Part shown: positions 17,954 to 26,680 of the stretch, in pieces
Layout: every line of letters starts with the position of its first letter
Numbering within the stretch: the stretch's first letter is position 1
Origin: an uncultured Lachnospiraceae bacterium
GTDB taxonomy: Bacteria; Bacillota; Clostridia; Lachnospirales; Lachnospiraceae
Direction of reading: 5' to 3'
Assembly: GCA_902774915.1 (NCBI GenBank)
Contig: CACYKH010000002.1
Location: 186,001-250,000, forward strand
DNA: 64,000 nt
The notes under the pieces: model-generated
The model's database searches: none
The model's input: only the letters and a program-made list of their open reading frames with translations
Told to the model about the DNA's origin: nothing
Program-made: the position numbers and the translations under genes

Positions 17954-19183
17954 TTATCCCTCTTCTTTTTTCGTCAGATGAGAGATGTCTCCATACACTG
18001 GAAGACCCTCCGAATAACCTATTACAACCTCGCCCTGAACGAGCGGTTTAATGTACTCTATCATCTTGTCGGTCACATCGTTTCCAAGCTCATTAATCCA
18101 CTCCCTTGGAACCTTCGACTCCTGATTTGCAATCGTACTAATATCCACATGCTGCAGAATAACAGTATAAGGATCGTTGCTTCCTCTCTTAAGGATAGGC
18201 ATAACTCCGGTCAGCCCCTGTTCCGCCAGATTTGCCGCCTCCTTACCAAGCTCAACCGCTTCATCCAGATCAGTTTTAGATGCTATATGTGCTGCGCATC
18301 TCTGCAGAATACTCAGTTCCACAGAACGGCACTTAATACTAAGCTCGTCCTTCACCAAATTTTCCAGATACTTACCAACTCCGGAAAGCTGCATGTGACC
18401 AAACTTATCCTCAGCCTTCATCTTAGCACTAAGGTAAAGTCCCTTGTCATCGCGAATGCCCTCTGACACTGCCACAACTACATTGTTAGTCTTTGACAGG
18501 CAGTCCTTTACATCCTGAATGAATCTGGTCCTGCTAAATGCCACCTCAGGCAGATAGATAAGCTGTGGAGTAGGATTGTAGCTGTTTCTTGCAAGAGCTG
18601 CAGAAGCTGTGAGCCAGCCCGCATCTCTACCCATTATTTCTACTATGGTAACGCATGGAGCCTCATAAACAGCTGTATCGTGTGCAATCTCCAGCATCGA
18701 AGTAGCTATATATTTGGCAGCCGAACCGTAGCCCGGCGCATGGTCTGTGCAAACAAGATCATTATCAATGGTCTTTGGCACACCAATAAATCTTATATCA
18801 CTTCCAACCTGCTTACCGTAAGTAGCAAGCTTGGCAATTGTATCCATAGAATCATTTCCGCCGATATAGAAAAATGCAGAAACATCCCATTTAGTCAGAA
18901 CTTCTAAAACTCTGTCATAGAGCGCATCGTCCTCACCTACGAGCGGCATCTTGTATCTGCAAGAACCAAGATAACTTGATGGTGTTCTGTAGATAAGACT
19001 CAGCTCCGCTTCGTCTGTGCTGACCTCTACTATTTTTTCATCCATAACTCCAACAATTCCGTGGAGTCCTCCGAGAACCTTGTCGAACTTTCCACTGGCA
19101 ACGGCGCCCTTCACTACACCAACCAGAGAAGCATTTATAGCGGTTGTTGGACCGCCTGACTGCGCGACGAGTGCATTTCCCAT
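17954..19183 (-). CDS. pfp: Phosphofructokinase, pyrophosphate-dependent type
   Basis: 409 residues. Phosphorylates fructose 6-phosphate in glycolysis. The N-terminus (ALVAQSGGPTTAINASL), FYIGGNDSMDT and GVPKTIDNDL are typical. In this family Asp in GGxDS and Lys in PKTIDND mark pyrophosphate rather than ATP use (ATP enzymes have Gly at those places), so PPi is the expected donor and the reaction may be reversible. The start overlaps the LCP gene stop as TAATG, so translation is coupled. Confidence 0.88.
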   Translation of the reverse strand: MGNALVAQSGGPTTAINASLVGVVKGAVASGKFDKVLGGLHGIVGVMDEKIVEVSTDEAELSLIYRTPSSYLGSCRYKMPLVGEDDALYDRVLEVLTKWDVSAFFYIGGNDSMDTIAKLATYGKQVGSDIRFIGVPKTIDNDLVCTDHAPGYGSAAKYIATSMLEIAHDTAVYEAPCVTIVEIMGRDAGWLTASAALARNSYNPTPQLIYLPEVAFSRTRFIQDVKDCLSKTNNVVVAVSEGIRDDKGLYLSAKMKAEDKFGHMQLSGVGKYLENLVKDELSIKCRSVELSILQRCAAHIASKTDLDEAVELGKEAANLAEQGLTGVMPILKRGSNDPYTVILQHVDISTIANQESKVPREWINELGNDVTDKMIEYIKPLVQGEVVIGYSEGLPVYGDISHLTKKEEG

Positions 19184-20364
19184 TATTCGCCAGACTCTCC
19201 GGAATCTTCTGCTGTTTCAGGTAATGGAATCGCCCCCACGCTTCCAAATCCTGTTTCGCCTGTCAGCTGTGCGCTGATATTCTGAACCTGTGTAGTTGGC
19301 TGATAATTATCAGTACCAAACAGGAACAGCTGCATTGTCTTAACATTCTCGCTCAGGTCCTGTGGCGCAATGCAAGAACCCTTAGCTGAATTTGAGTAGA
19401 ACTCCCACTGAATTGGGAAACCGCATGACTCTGTGAGCTCATAGCTCATAACGCCCTTTGCAAGGTCGTACATCTGATCCTCTGTGATAGATGTTCCGAT
19501 GTAAGGGAACACCTGATCGATAATGGAATTCAGTGTCTTCAGATCTGACTGCTTAGCCTTCTGGATCATAGCACTGATAACCTCGCGCTGACGCTCAGTT
19601 CTGGTGATATCACCCTGGTCAGTACTACGGATACGGGAATATGCAGTCGCCTGCGCTCCGTTGAGAGTCACATATCCTGTCTCGTAAACGCCATCGGAAT
19701 TGATGCCATTTACCTCTATCTGCTCAGCCAGAACACCGTTGAGGGTATCCAGCTCGTTTTCCTCTACATGAACTGTTACGCCGCCCAGCGCATCAATAGC
19801 ACGGGTAAGACCTTCCCAGTTAACTGTTACATACTCAGAAATATTGAGGTCAAGGTTCTTGTTCAGAGTCTGGAGTGCCAGCTCTGGACCACCATAAGCA
19901 TAGGCCGCATTTACCTTTGTAGTAACTGTGCTGCCGTCCTCTTTTGTAATCTCGAGGAGAGTATCACGATAAACCGAAAGGAGCTTAATCTCCTTAGTAT
20001 CGTTGTTGATGCTGGCGATGATGATGGCATCGCTTCGGTTACCCTTGCCCAGCGAATTGTCACGAGCATCAATACCGAAGAGGGCAATATTTGTGTAGCC
20101 CTGCATATCCTCGTTGGCACCCTCGTTGATCTCCAGCTCCTCTTCCTTCATGTCGTTGACATGATCAAACTTTTGATATTTATCATGAAGATAAACTCGC
20201 ACAATGCCGTAACCAAGGCCCATTATGATGATGAGCTCTATGATGAGCGCAATGCCCCACTTAGCATTCGGGTTCCATCTCTTTTTTTTCTTTTTTCTAC
20301 TACGACGTTCTTCGAACTTGTCCGCTAAATCGTCATCATAATCATCGTAATCGTACTTACTCAT
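19183..20364 (-). CDS. LytR-CpsA-Psr (LCP) family cell-wall polymer ligase
   Basis: 393 residues: a basic cytoplasmic N-terminus with a RKKKKKR stretch, one helix (about 35-57), then an extracellular LCP domain (about 92-270). Family residues seen: ALFGIDARDN, GNRSDAIIIASIN, LLSVYRDTLLEI, and the Arg pair in SRIRSTDQGDITRTERQ that contacts the lipid pyrophosphate. LCP proteins move glycopolymers from undecaprenyl carriers to peptidoglycan, which fits the sugar-transfer genes just upstream. Confidence 0.92.
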   Translation of the reverse strand: MSKYDYDDYDDDLADKFEERRSRKKKKKRWNPNAKWGIALIIELIIIMGLGYGIVRVYLHDKYQKFDHVNDMKEEELEINEGANEDMQGYTNIALFGIDARDNSLGKGNRSDAIIIASINNDTKEIKLLSVYRDTLLEITKEDGSTVTTKVNAAYAYGGPELALQTLNKNLDLNISEYVTVNWEGLTRAIDALGGVTVHVEENELDTLNGVLAEQIEVNGINSDGVYETGYVTLNGAQATAYSRIRSTDQGDITRTERQREVISAMIQKAKQSDLKTLNSIIDQVFPYIGTSITEDQMYDLAKGVMSYELTESCGFPIQWEFYSNSAKGSCIAPQDLSENVKTMQLFLFGTDNYQPTTQVQNISAQLTGETGFGSVGAIPLPETAEDSGESGE

Positions 20365-20387
20365 GCTCTACCATCCTTTTCTTTAAT

Positions 20388-20444
20388 AATAAGTCAATGA
20401 GATCCGGTCCCACTGACTCCGAGATCTGTCCCTACTGACTTATT
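20388..20444. repeat. 57-bp palindromic-end repeat, copy B
   Basis: AATAAGTCA (20388-20396) to TGACTTATT (20436-20444). Same length as copy A and about 88% identical by eye. On the minus strand its first bases supply the TAA stop of the upstream glycosyltransferase gene (AAATAAGTCA), so the element abuts or entered that gene's end. Confidence 0.85.
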
Positions 20445-21171
20445 TCTCATTTACTTTGAGTTTTGAAACGTACATTCTAATACGTATCGAATCTCTTACC
20501 ATTTCCATTATACTCGCAAATCTTATCTTGGAACGGTCACTCTTATTCCTAGAGAAGTTCACCACAACTGGCATTTCTTTTATCACAAGCCCCTTCTTGG
20601 TTGCAATTGCCAGCAGTTCTATATCAAACGAGAATCTACTCGTTCTCATTACCTTAAGTATTGGCTGAACGCTCGCCGTCCTGAACAGCTTAATACCCGT
20701 CTGGGTATCTTTCAGCTTAAGCCCAAACAGTGCCTTCAGAAACCAATAATAACCGGTGCTCATCACCTTCCTCATAAATGGATATTCCACCTGTGAGTCA
20801 GGATGCATTTTAGAGCCAATTACTATGTCCGCTCCATCTCCTGCTTCCTTCAGGAATCCCTCCAGGAGATGTGGTGGAAGTTCCAGGTCTGCATCGATGA
20901 ATGCCACATATTCCGACTTTGCAGATAGCATTCCTCTTCGCACCGCAAAGCCCTTGCCGCGGTTCTCCGGATAGGATATCACACCCACTCGAGAGTCTGC
21001 AAGTTTTGCGCGCTGAATTTCCTGCTCCGTATCGTCCGTGCTACCGTCATTCACCACGATGATCCTAAAATTATCGCAGAATTTTTCCACCTGGGTCGCA
21101 AGTTCTATTATATTTCTGTAAATTCGTGTACCTTCGTTATAACAAGGCATCACAATGGTCAGTTCTGTCAT
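20440..21171 (-). CDS. Family 2 glycosyltransferase, polyprenyl-phosphate sugar type
   Basis: 243 residues, one GT-A domain without membrane helices: LTIVMPCYNEG, VVNDGSTDDT, AFIDADLELPP (the DxD metal site) and DTQTGIKLFR. This set resembles dolichyl/undecaprenyl-phosphate glucosyl- or mannosyltransferases. Its ATG overlaps the stop of the upstream sugar phosphotransferase gene (ATGA), so both act in the same surface-glycan pathway. Confidence 0.88.
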   Translation of the reverse strand: MTELTIVMPCYNEGTRIYRNIIELATQVEKFCDNFRIIVVNDGSTDDTEQEIQRAKLADSRVGVISYPENRGKGFAVRRGMLSAKSEYVAFIDADLELPPHLLEGFLKEAGDGADIVIGSKMHPDSQVEYPFMRKVMSTGYYWFLKALFGLKLKDTQTGIKLFRTASVQPILKVMRTSRFSFDIELLAIATKKGLVIKEMPVVVNFSRNKSDRSKIRFASIMEMVRDSIRIRMYVSKLKVNEK

Positions 21172-22502
21172 ACTCCCTCAGAATTCTCCTTAACGAAAAT
21201 GATCTTGAATGTGAGGATCAGAAGTTTAATATCCAGCCAGACGGAATAATGCTCAATATACATCATGTCCAGCTTCAGTTTATTGTAAGATGTGGTCTTA
21301 TACCTACCATAGACCTGCGCGTAGCCCGTGAGCCCCGCCTTCACCTTAAGTCTGTAATCAAATTCTGGAATCTCATCCTTGTACTGCTCAATGATCTCCG
21401 GCCTCTCCGGACGTGGTCCGACAATTGACATTTCGCCCTTCAGCACGTTTATCAGCTGAGGCAGCTCGTCCAAATGCAAGTCTCTGATGAACTTGCCAAA
21501 TGGAGTAACTCTGTCGTCATCCTTCTGTGCCAGCATAGCGCCGTCCACCTCGGAATCCATCTTCATTGAACGGAACTTGTAAATCTTGAATACCTTGCCG
21601 TCCTTCGTAACCCTGTCCTGCTTGTAAATCACAGGGCCGCCATCCTGAAGCTTAACTCCTATAGCCACCAGCAGCATAAACGGACTAAGCAGTACCAGCA
21701 TTAAAATGCCAACTACAATATCCATTGCTCTTTTGAAGAATGCCTCCACCGCCGTAATGCCATGATTATGCGTTACGAAAACTGGCATATCGAACAGATG
21801 TGTGTCGCCGCTGCTCCAGAGCAGAATGTCTGAAATATAAGGCACAACATACGCGCGAATGTTCTCGCGATAGCACATATGCAGTATTTCACTTCTTATA
21901 TCCGGATGCACTCTGTGCAGGATAACTCCATCGTACTTTGCCACCTTTTCCATTATGGCGCTTACGCCGCGGCTCTCATGCACGCTCTCTGCTATATGGA
22001 ACTTATCAGTTCTGGTATGAAATGTACTCACCATCTCAACCGGACCCTTATCGCCATAAATCAGCAGAAGATTACGTGGCGGATAAAGACGTATTTCCAG
22101 GAAATACATCAAGCCGTTATAAATAAAGATCAGAATTATATCGCCCGCCGTCAAAATAAGCAGCATGCCTGGCGAAACGATTTTTCTGAGCGACAAGCAC
22201 ATAATGAAATAAACTATAACGTTAGATGCAACAAGTGCAAGCAGCTGCGAGAAAATCAGGTCCATGAGTCTCAGATGCCCGAACTTGTAGCCACCGTTCA
22301 GCCTCGTGATAAAAAACAAGATTGCCGCATACAAGATAACAACCAGGTTCTGCGCGCCCTGGAAACTGTTATCCAGTTCCTTGGACGTATCATAGAAGCT
22401 GTACCAAATATATCCAAACGCTACGGTTTCTATCGCCAGAATTATCATCATCTGACAAAGAGATATTAATTTTTTATATTCATCTCTCTTCTTATAATCC
22501 AT
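21168..22502 (-). CDS. Undecaprenyl-phosphate sugar phosphotransferase (WcaJ/WbaP type)
   Basis: 444 residues. Four N-terminal helices, a CoA-binding-like middle region, one more helix (about 262-285), then the bacterial sugar transferase domain: FKIYKFRSMKMD, LDELPQLINVLKGEMSIVGPRPE and GLTGYAQVYGRY. These enzymes load the first sugar-1-phosphate onto undecaprenyl phosphate, starting exopolysaccharide or capsule repeat-unit synthesis at the inner membrane. Confidence 0.93.
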   Translation of the reverse strand: MDYKKRDEYKKLISLCQMMIILAIETVAFGYIWYSFYDTSKELDNSFQGAQNLVVILYAAILFFITRLNGGYKFGHLRLMDLIFSQLLALVASNVIVYFIMCLSLRKIVSPGMLLILTAGDIILIFIYNGLMYFLEIRLYPPRNLLLIYGDKGPVEMVSTFHTRTDKFHIAESVHESRGVSAIMEKVAKYDGVILHRVHPDIRSEILHMCYRENIRAYVVPYISDILLWSSGDTHLFDMPVFVTHNHGITAVEAFFKRAMDIVVGILMLVLLSPFMLLVAIGVKLQDGGPVIYKQDRVTKDGKVFKIYKFRSMKMDSEVDGAMLAQKDDDRVTPFGKFIRDLHLDELPQLINVLKGEMSIVGPRPERPEIIEQYKDEIPEFDYRLKVKAGLTGYAQVYGRYKTTSYNKLKLDMMYIEHYSVWLDIKLLILTFKIIFVKENSEGV

Positions 22503-22510
22503 AATGTGAC

Positions 22511-23596
22511 TTATCTGTCCTTGTACATACCCTCGTAGTATTTCTGGTAATCACCGCTAGTTACGTTCTTCATCCAGTCTTCGTTCTCAAGATACCACTT
22601 GATTGTAAGGCGAATGCCATCTTTAAACATAGTTTCTGGGAACCAGCCAATCTCTTCCTTAATCTTATCAGGAGCGATAGCATAACGACGGTCATGTCCC
22701 TTACGGTCTGTAACATATGTAATAAGATCCTTAGTAACATTAGCCTTACGAGGATCTGAATCAGGAAGAAGCTCCTGAAGAGTCTCGATGATAATATTGA
22801 TGATCTCGATATTCTGCTTCTCATTGTGACCACCGATGTTATATCTCTCACCAAAACGGCCACCCTCAGTTGCCATGTCAATTCCCTTAGCGTGGTCCAT
22901 AACATAGAGCCAATCACGAACGTTCTTTCCATCACCGTAAACTGGAAGGTTCTTGCCAGCCAGCGCATTGTTGATGATCAGTGGAATGAGCTTCTCTGGG
23001 AACTGGTATGGACCATAGTTGTTTGAGCAATTTGTAATGATTGCTGGGAAGTGATATGTATCCACATAAGCCTTAACAAGAAGGTCTGAAGATGCCTTAC
23101 TTGATGAATATGGGCTATGAGGATCAATAGGTGTTGTCTCATAGAAGTATGCATCTGGATCATCAGGAAGTGAGCCATAAACCTCATCTGTTGAAACGTG
23201 GAGGAAACGCTTGTCATCCTTGAATGAACCATCCTCATTCTCCCAAGCAGCCTTTGCGCAGTTAAGCATTACAGCTGTTCCAAGAACGTTTGTCTGAACG
23301 AATACTTCAGGGTTCTTGATTGAACGGTCAACATGTGACTCAGCAGCGAAATGCACAACTCTGTCGATGTCATTCTCCTCGAATATCTTAGAAATTGCAT
23401 CCTTGTCGCAAATGTCAGCCTTAACGAATGTATAATTAGCCTTGTCTTCGATATCCTTGAGGTTCTCAAGGTTACCTGCATATGTAAGCTTATCTACGTT
23501 GATGATACGGATTTCGTCGCCGTACTTCTCAAACATATAGTGAATATAATTTGATCCAATGAAACCTGCTCCACCTGTTACTAAATATGTTCTCAT
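22511..23596 (-). CDS. rfbB: dTDP-glucose 4,6-dehydratase
   Basis: 361 residues, extended SDR. NAD-binding TGGAGFIGSNYIHY, HFAAESHVDRSI, and the catalytic region STDEVYG with YSSSKASSD (Tyr, Lys). Second step to dTDP-L-rhamnose and related deoxysugars. RfbA is encoded at 33 kb; rfbC and rfbD are not in the window. Eight bases before the sugar phosphotransferase gene, so probably the first gene of that operon. Confidence 0.95.
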   Translation of the reverse strand: MRTYLVTGGAGFIGSNYIHYMFEKYGDEIRIINVDKLTYAGNLENLKDIEDKANYTFVKADICDKDAISKIFEENDIDRVVHFAAESHVDRSIKNPEVFVQTNVLGTAVMLNCAKAAWENEDGSFKDDKRFLHVSTDEVYGSLPDDPDAYFYETTPIDPHSPYSSSKASSDLLVKAYVDTYHFPAIITNCSNNYGPYQFPEKLIPLIINNALAGKNLPVYGDGKNVRDWLYVMDHAKGIDMATEGGRFGERYNIGGHNEKQNIEIINIIIETLQELLPDSDPRKANVTKDLITYVTDRKGHDRRYAIAPDKIKEEIGWFPETMFKDGIRLTIKWYLENEDWMKNVTSGDYQKYYEGMYKDR

Positions 23597-23672
23597 TTTT
23601 CATCTCCTTTTTTTGAGGCCTCGCGTCTCAACGAACCGCTTGGCAATTTACATTGTCTATATTTGAAATCAA

Positions 23673-25115
23673 TTATAACTTCGCAAGTTCTGCAGAAATT
23701 AATTTATTGACCTCGGCAGGATCACACTGACCCTTCATCTCTTTCATTACGAAACCAACGATTGCGCCAACGGCCTTTCCTTTACCATTCTTAATGTCAT
23801 CTACAGCCTTAGGGTTTGCTTCAATAGCTTTCTTAACAACCGCTTCAAGCTCACCGCTATCTGTCTGGATAACTAGGCCGTTTTCTTCAACATACTTTTC
23901 TGGATCAAGGTCGTCGATAAAGATTGCCTTCTCGAATACATCTTTCGCAACAGAACCACTGATTTTCTTTGCATCAACGAGCTTAACGAGTTTAGCCAAG
24001 TTCACTGCTGAGAATTTCAGCTGATCTGCATCCAGGTTATGTTCTTTCATGAGACGCATTGTCTCAACCATGAGCCAGTTTGAAACCTTCTTAGGTTCAG
24101 CACCCTCTTTAACAGCACCCTCAAAGATTTCGCCCAGCTTCTTGCTACCAGTAATCTGGTCAATATCGTAATCTGGCAGGCCGTACATTTCTTTGTAACG
24201 AACCTTCTTCTCATCCTTGAACTCAGGCTGCTGAGCCTTGATTTCCTCAATCCACTCATCACTTACCATTATAGGCACAAGGTCTGGATCTGGGAAGTAT
24301 CTATAATCCTGCGCATCCTCTTTCGAACGCATTGGATAGGATTCGCCCTTAAGGTCGTCCCAACGACGAGTTTCCTGAACAACCTTCTCACCGCTCTCAA
24401 TGATTGCTTTCTGGCGGTTAACCTCGTTCTCAATACAATGTCTGATTGCCTTGAAAGAATTGAGGTTCTTTGACTCAGTTCTTGTTCCGAACTCCTCGCT
24501 GCCCATCTCGCGGATGGAAATGTTAACGTCAGCACGCATGGAACCTTCGTTCAGCTTGCAGTCGGATGCATCTAAGTACTGGATAGTCTCGCGAAGCTTC
24601 TCGAGATATGCAATTACCTCGTCAGCGCTTCTCATGTCCGGCTCAGAAACGATCTCGATAAGAGGCACACCGGAACGATTGAAATCTACATATGTATCAT
24701 CTGTCACAGGATCGTGAATCAGCTTGCCCGCATCTTCCTCCATATGTATCTCGTGGATGCGAACATTCTTGCTGCCGCCCTTTGCTGCGATAGTCACATA
24801 TCCATTTCGGCAAATTGGATAATACAGCTGTGAAATCTGATAATTCTGTGGATTATCAGGGTAGAAATAATTCTTACGATCGAACTTTGAATTGCGAGTA
24901 ATCTCGCAGTTTGTAGCAAGACCAACGCTGATTGCTTTATTAACAACCTCTTTATTCAGCACTGGAAGTGAGCCCGGCATACCGGAGCAGACAGGACACA
25001 CGTGAGTATTTGGCGCGCCTCCGAACTCGGTGGAACATCCGCAGAAGATCTTTGTCTTTGTATTCAGCTCAACATGAACCTCGAGGCCGATTATAACTTC
25101 GTATTCCTTACTCAT
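23673..25115 (-). CDS. gatB: Asp-tRNA(Asn)/Glu-tRNA(Gln) amidotransferase subunit B
   Basis: 480 residues. YEVIIGLEVHVELNTKTKIFC at the N-terminus, four Cys for zinc (FCGCSTEFG ... VCPVCSG), then DFNRSGVPLIEIVSEPDMRS, and the C-terminal YqeY-like tRNA-binding tail. Binds misacylated tRNA and activates the side-chain carboxylate. Two bases after gatA. Confidence 0.97.
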   Translation of the reverse strand: MSKEYEVIIGLEVHVELNTKTKIFCGCSTEFGGAPNTHVCPVCSGMPGSLPVLNKEVVNKAISVGLATNCEITRNSKFDRKNYFYPDNPQNYQISQLYYPICRNGYVTIAAKGGSKNVRIHEIHMEEDAGKLIHDPVTDDTYVDFNRSGVPLIEIVSEPDMRSADEVIAYLEKLRETIQYLDASDCKLNEGSMRADVNISIREMGSEEFGTRTESKNLNSFKAIRHCIENEVNRQKAIIESGEKVVQETRRWDDLKGESYPMRSKEDAQDYRYFPDPDLVPIMVSDEWIEEIKAQQPEFKDEKKVRYKEMYGLPDYDIDQITGSKKLGEIFEGAVKEGAEPKKVSNWLMVETMRLMKEHNLDADQLKFSAVNLAKLVKLVDAKKISGSVAKDVFEKAIFIDDLDPEKYVEENGLVIQTDSGELEAVVKKAIEANPKAVDDIKNGKGKAVGAIVGFVMKEMKGQCDPAEVNKLISAELAKL

Positions 25116-25117
25116 AA

Positions 25118-26620
25118 CTAGGCCTCCTTTCCTGTGCTAAGCGATTTATCGCATTTTAAATTCATATTTGCAAGACGATATTTCTCGTATGCATATGCAA
25201 CCTGGATAATCTTCTTTTCATCAAATGTCTGTCCCAGGAGCTGAAGTCCAACAGGCATTCCATTTCTGTCTTCACCACAAGGAAGTGAAATTCCTGGAAG
25301 TCCAGCTAAGTTAACTGAAACAGTGTAGATGTCTCCAAGGTACATCTTAATCGGATCACTCAGTGACTCACCACATTTAAGAGCTGTGGTTGGAGCAACT
25401 GGTCCGAGGATTACATCATATTTTGAGAAAGCCTCGTCAAATGCTTTCTTTATAAGTGCCTTTACACGAAGTGCCTTAACGTAGTATGCATCATAGTATC
25501 CAGATGAAAGAACAAATGAACCGAGCATAATACGGCGCTTAACCTCAGCACCGAAACCTTCAGAACGTGTTTTCTTATACATGTTGTGGAGGTCTGTGTA
25601 CTCACCAGTTCTGTAACCATACTTAACACCATCGAAACGCTCCAGGTTAGATGATGCCTCAGCACAAGCGATTACATAGTAGGCTGGGATTGCATATTCA
25701 ACCATTCCAAGGTCAAACTCCTCAACAATTGCGCCCTTAGACTTAAGAACCTCAGCCGCATCCAGCACAGCCTTCTTAACATCCTCATCAATTCCCTCGA
25801 GGAAGTAGTCACGAGGCACACCTATTTTCATACCCTCTACATTATCTACTAATGCAGAAGTAAAGTCTATATTCTCTTTCGCATTTTCCTTATCTGCGGA
25901 AGTTGAATCCTTAGGATCATGACCGGAAATAACTTCGAGCATCGCTGCACAATCCTCAACATTCTTTCCAAGAGGTCCAATCTGATCAAGAGATGAACCA
26001 TATGCAATGAGTCCATAACGGGATACGCGACCGTAAGTTGGCTTGATTCCTGTAACACCACAGAAAGAAGCAGGCTGACGGATTGATCCACCAGTATCAG
26101 ATCCAAGTGCTATGGCACACTCATCTGCTGCAACTGCTGCTGCGGAACCACCAGACGAACCACCTGGAACCTTATCGAGATCCCATGGATTCTTGGTTGG
26201 TCCATAGTACGAAGTTTCTGAAGTACTTCCCATAGCGAACTCGTCCATGTTTGTATGACCAAGGACAACTGCACCTGCATCCTTCAGCATCTGTACTGCA
26301 GTTGAAGTGTAAGTTGGATAGAAGTTATCCAGAATATGCGATGAGCAAGAAGTTAACATTCCCTCTATACACATATTATCCTTGATAGCAACTGGAACTC
26401 CTGCGAACGGACCACTCAGTTCCCCACTCTTTATTTTTGCATCTGCCTCTGCAGCGGCGGCAAGTGCCCCCTCCGTATCGACAGTTACGTATGCATTTAT
26501 TTCTTTATCCTTAGCGCCGATTGCATCCAGGTAAGCCTTGGTTGCTTCGACTGAAGTTATCTCACCTGCGGCTATCTTTTTTCCTAGCTCTACAGCTGAT
26601 AATGACAGGATTTCTTGCAT
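25118..26620 (-). CDS. gatA: Asp-tRNA(Asn)/Glu-tRNA(Gln) amidotransferase subunit A
   Basis: 500 residues, amidase-signature glutaminase that supplies ammonia to GatB. Ser-cisSer-Lys triad visible: VAIKDNM (Lys), GSSGGSAAAVAA and SDTGGSIRQPASFCG. Located between gatB and the gene carrying the GatC domain, completing the complex. Confidence 0.97.
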   Translation of the reverse strand: MQEILSLSAVELGKKIAAGEITSVEATKAYLDAIGAKDKEINAYVTVDTEGALAAAAEADAKIKSGELSGPFAGVPVAIKDNMCIEGMLTSCSSHILDNFYPTYTSTAVQMLKDAGAVVLGHTNMDEFAMGSTSETSYYGPTKNPWDLDKVPGGSSGGSAAAVAADECAIALGSDTGGSIRQPASFCGVTGIKPTYGRVSRYGLIAYGSSLDQIGPLGKNVEDCAAMLEVISGHDPKDSTSADKENAKENIDFTSALVDNVEGMKIGVPRDYFLEGIDEDVKKAVLDAAEVLKSKGAIVEEFDLGMVEYAIPAYYVIACAEASSNLERFDGVKYGYRTGEYTDLHNMYKKTRSEGFGAEVKRRIMLGSFVLSSGYYDAYYVKALRVKALIKKAFDEAFSKYDVILGPVAPTTALKCGESLSDPIKMYLGDIYTVSVNLAGLPGISLPCGEDRNGMPVGLQLLGQTFDEKKIIQVAYAYEKYRLANMNLKCDKSLSTGKEA

Positions 26621-26680
26621 TGCCGAAATTCTCCTTATTTTTCCTTAAATTTTTGGTTTTTTTCAATTATAATCTACAAT

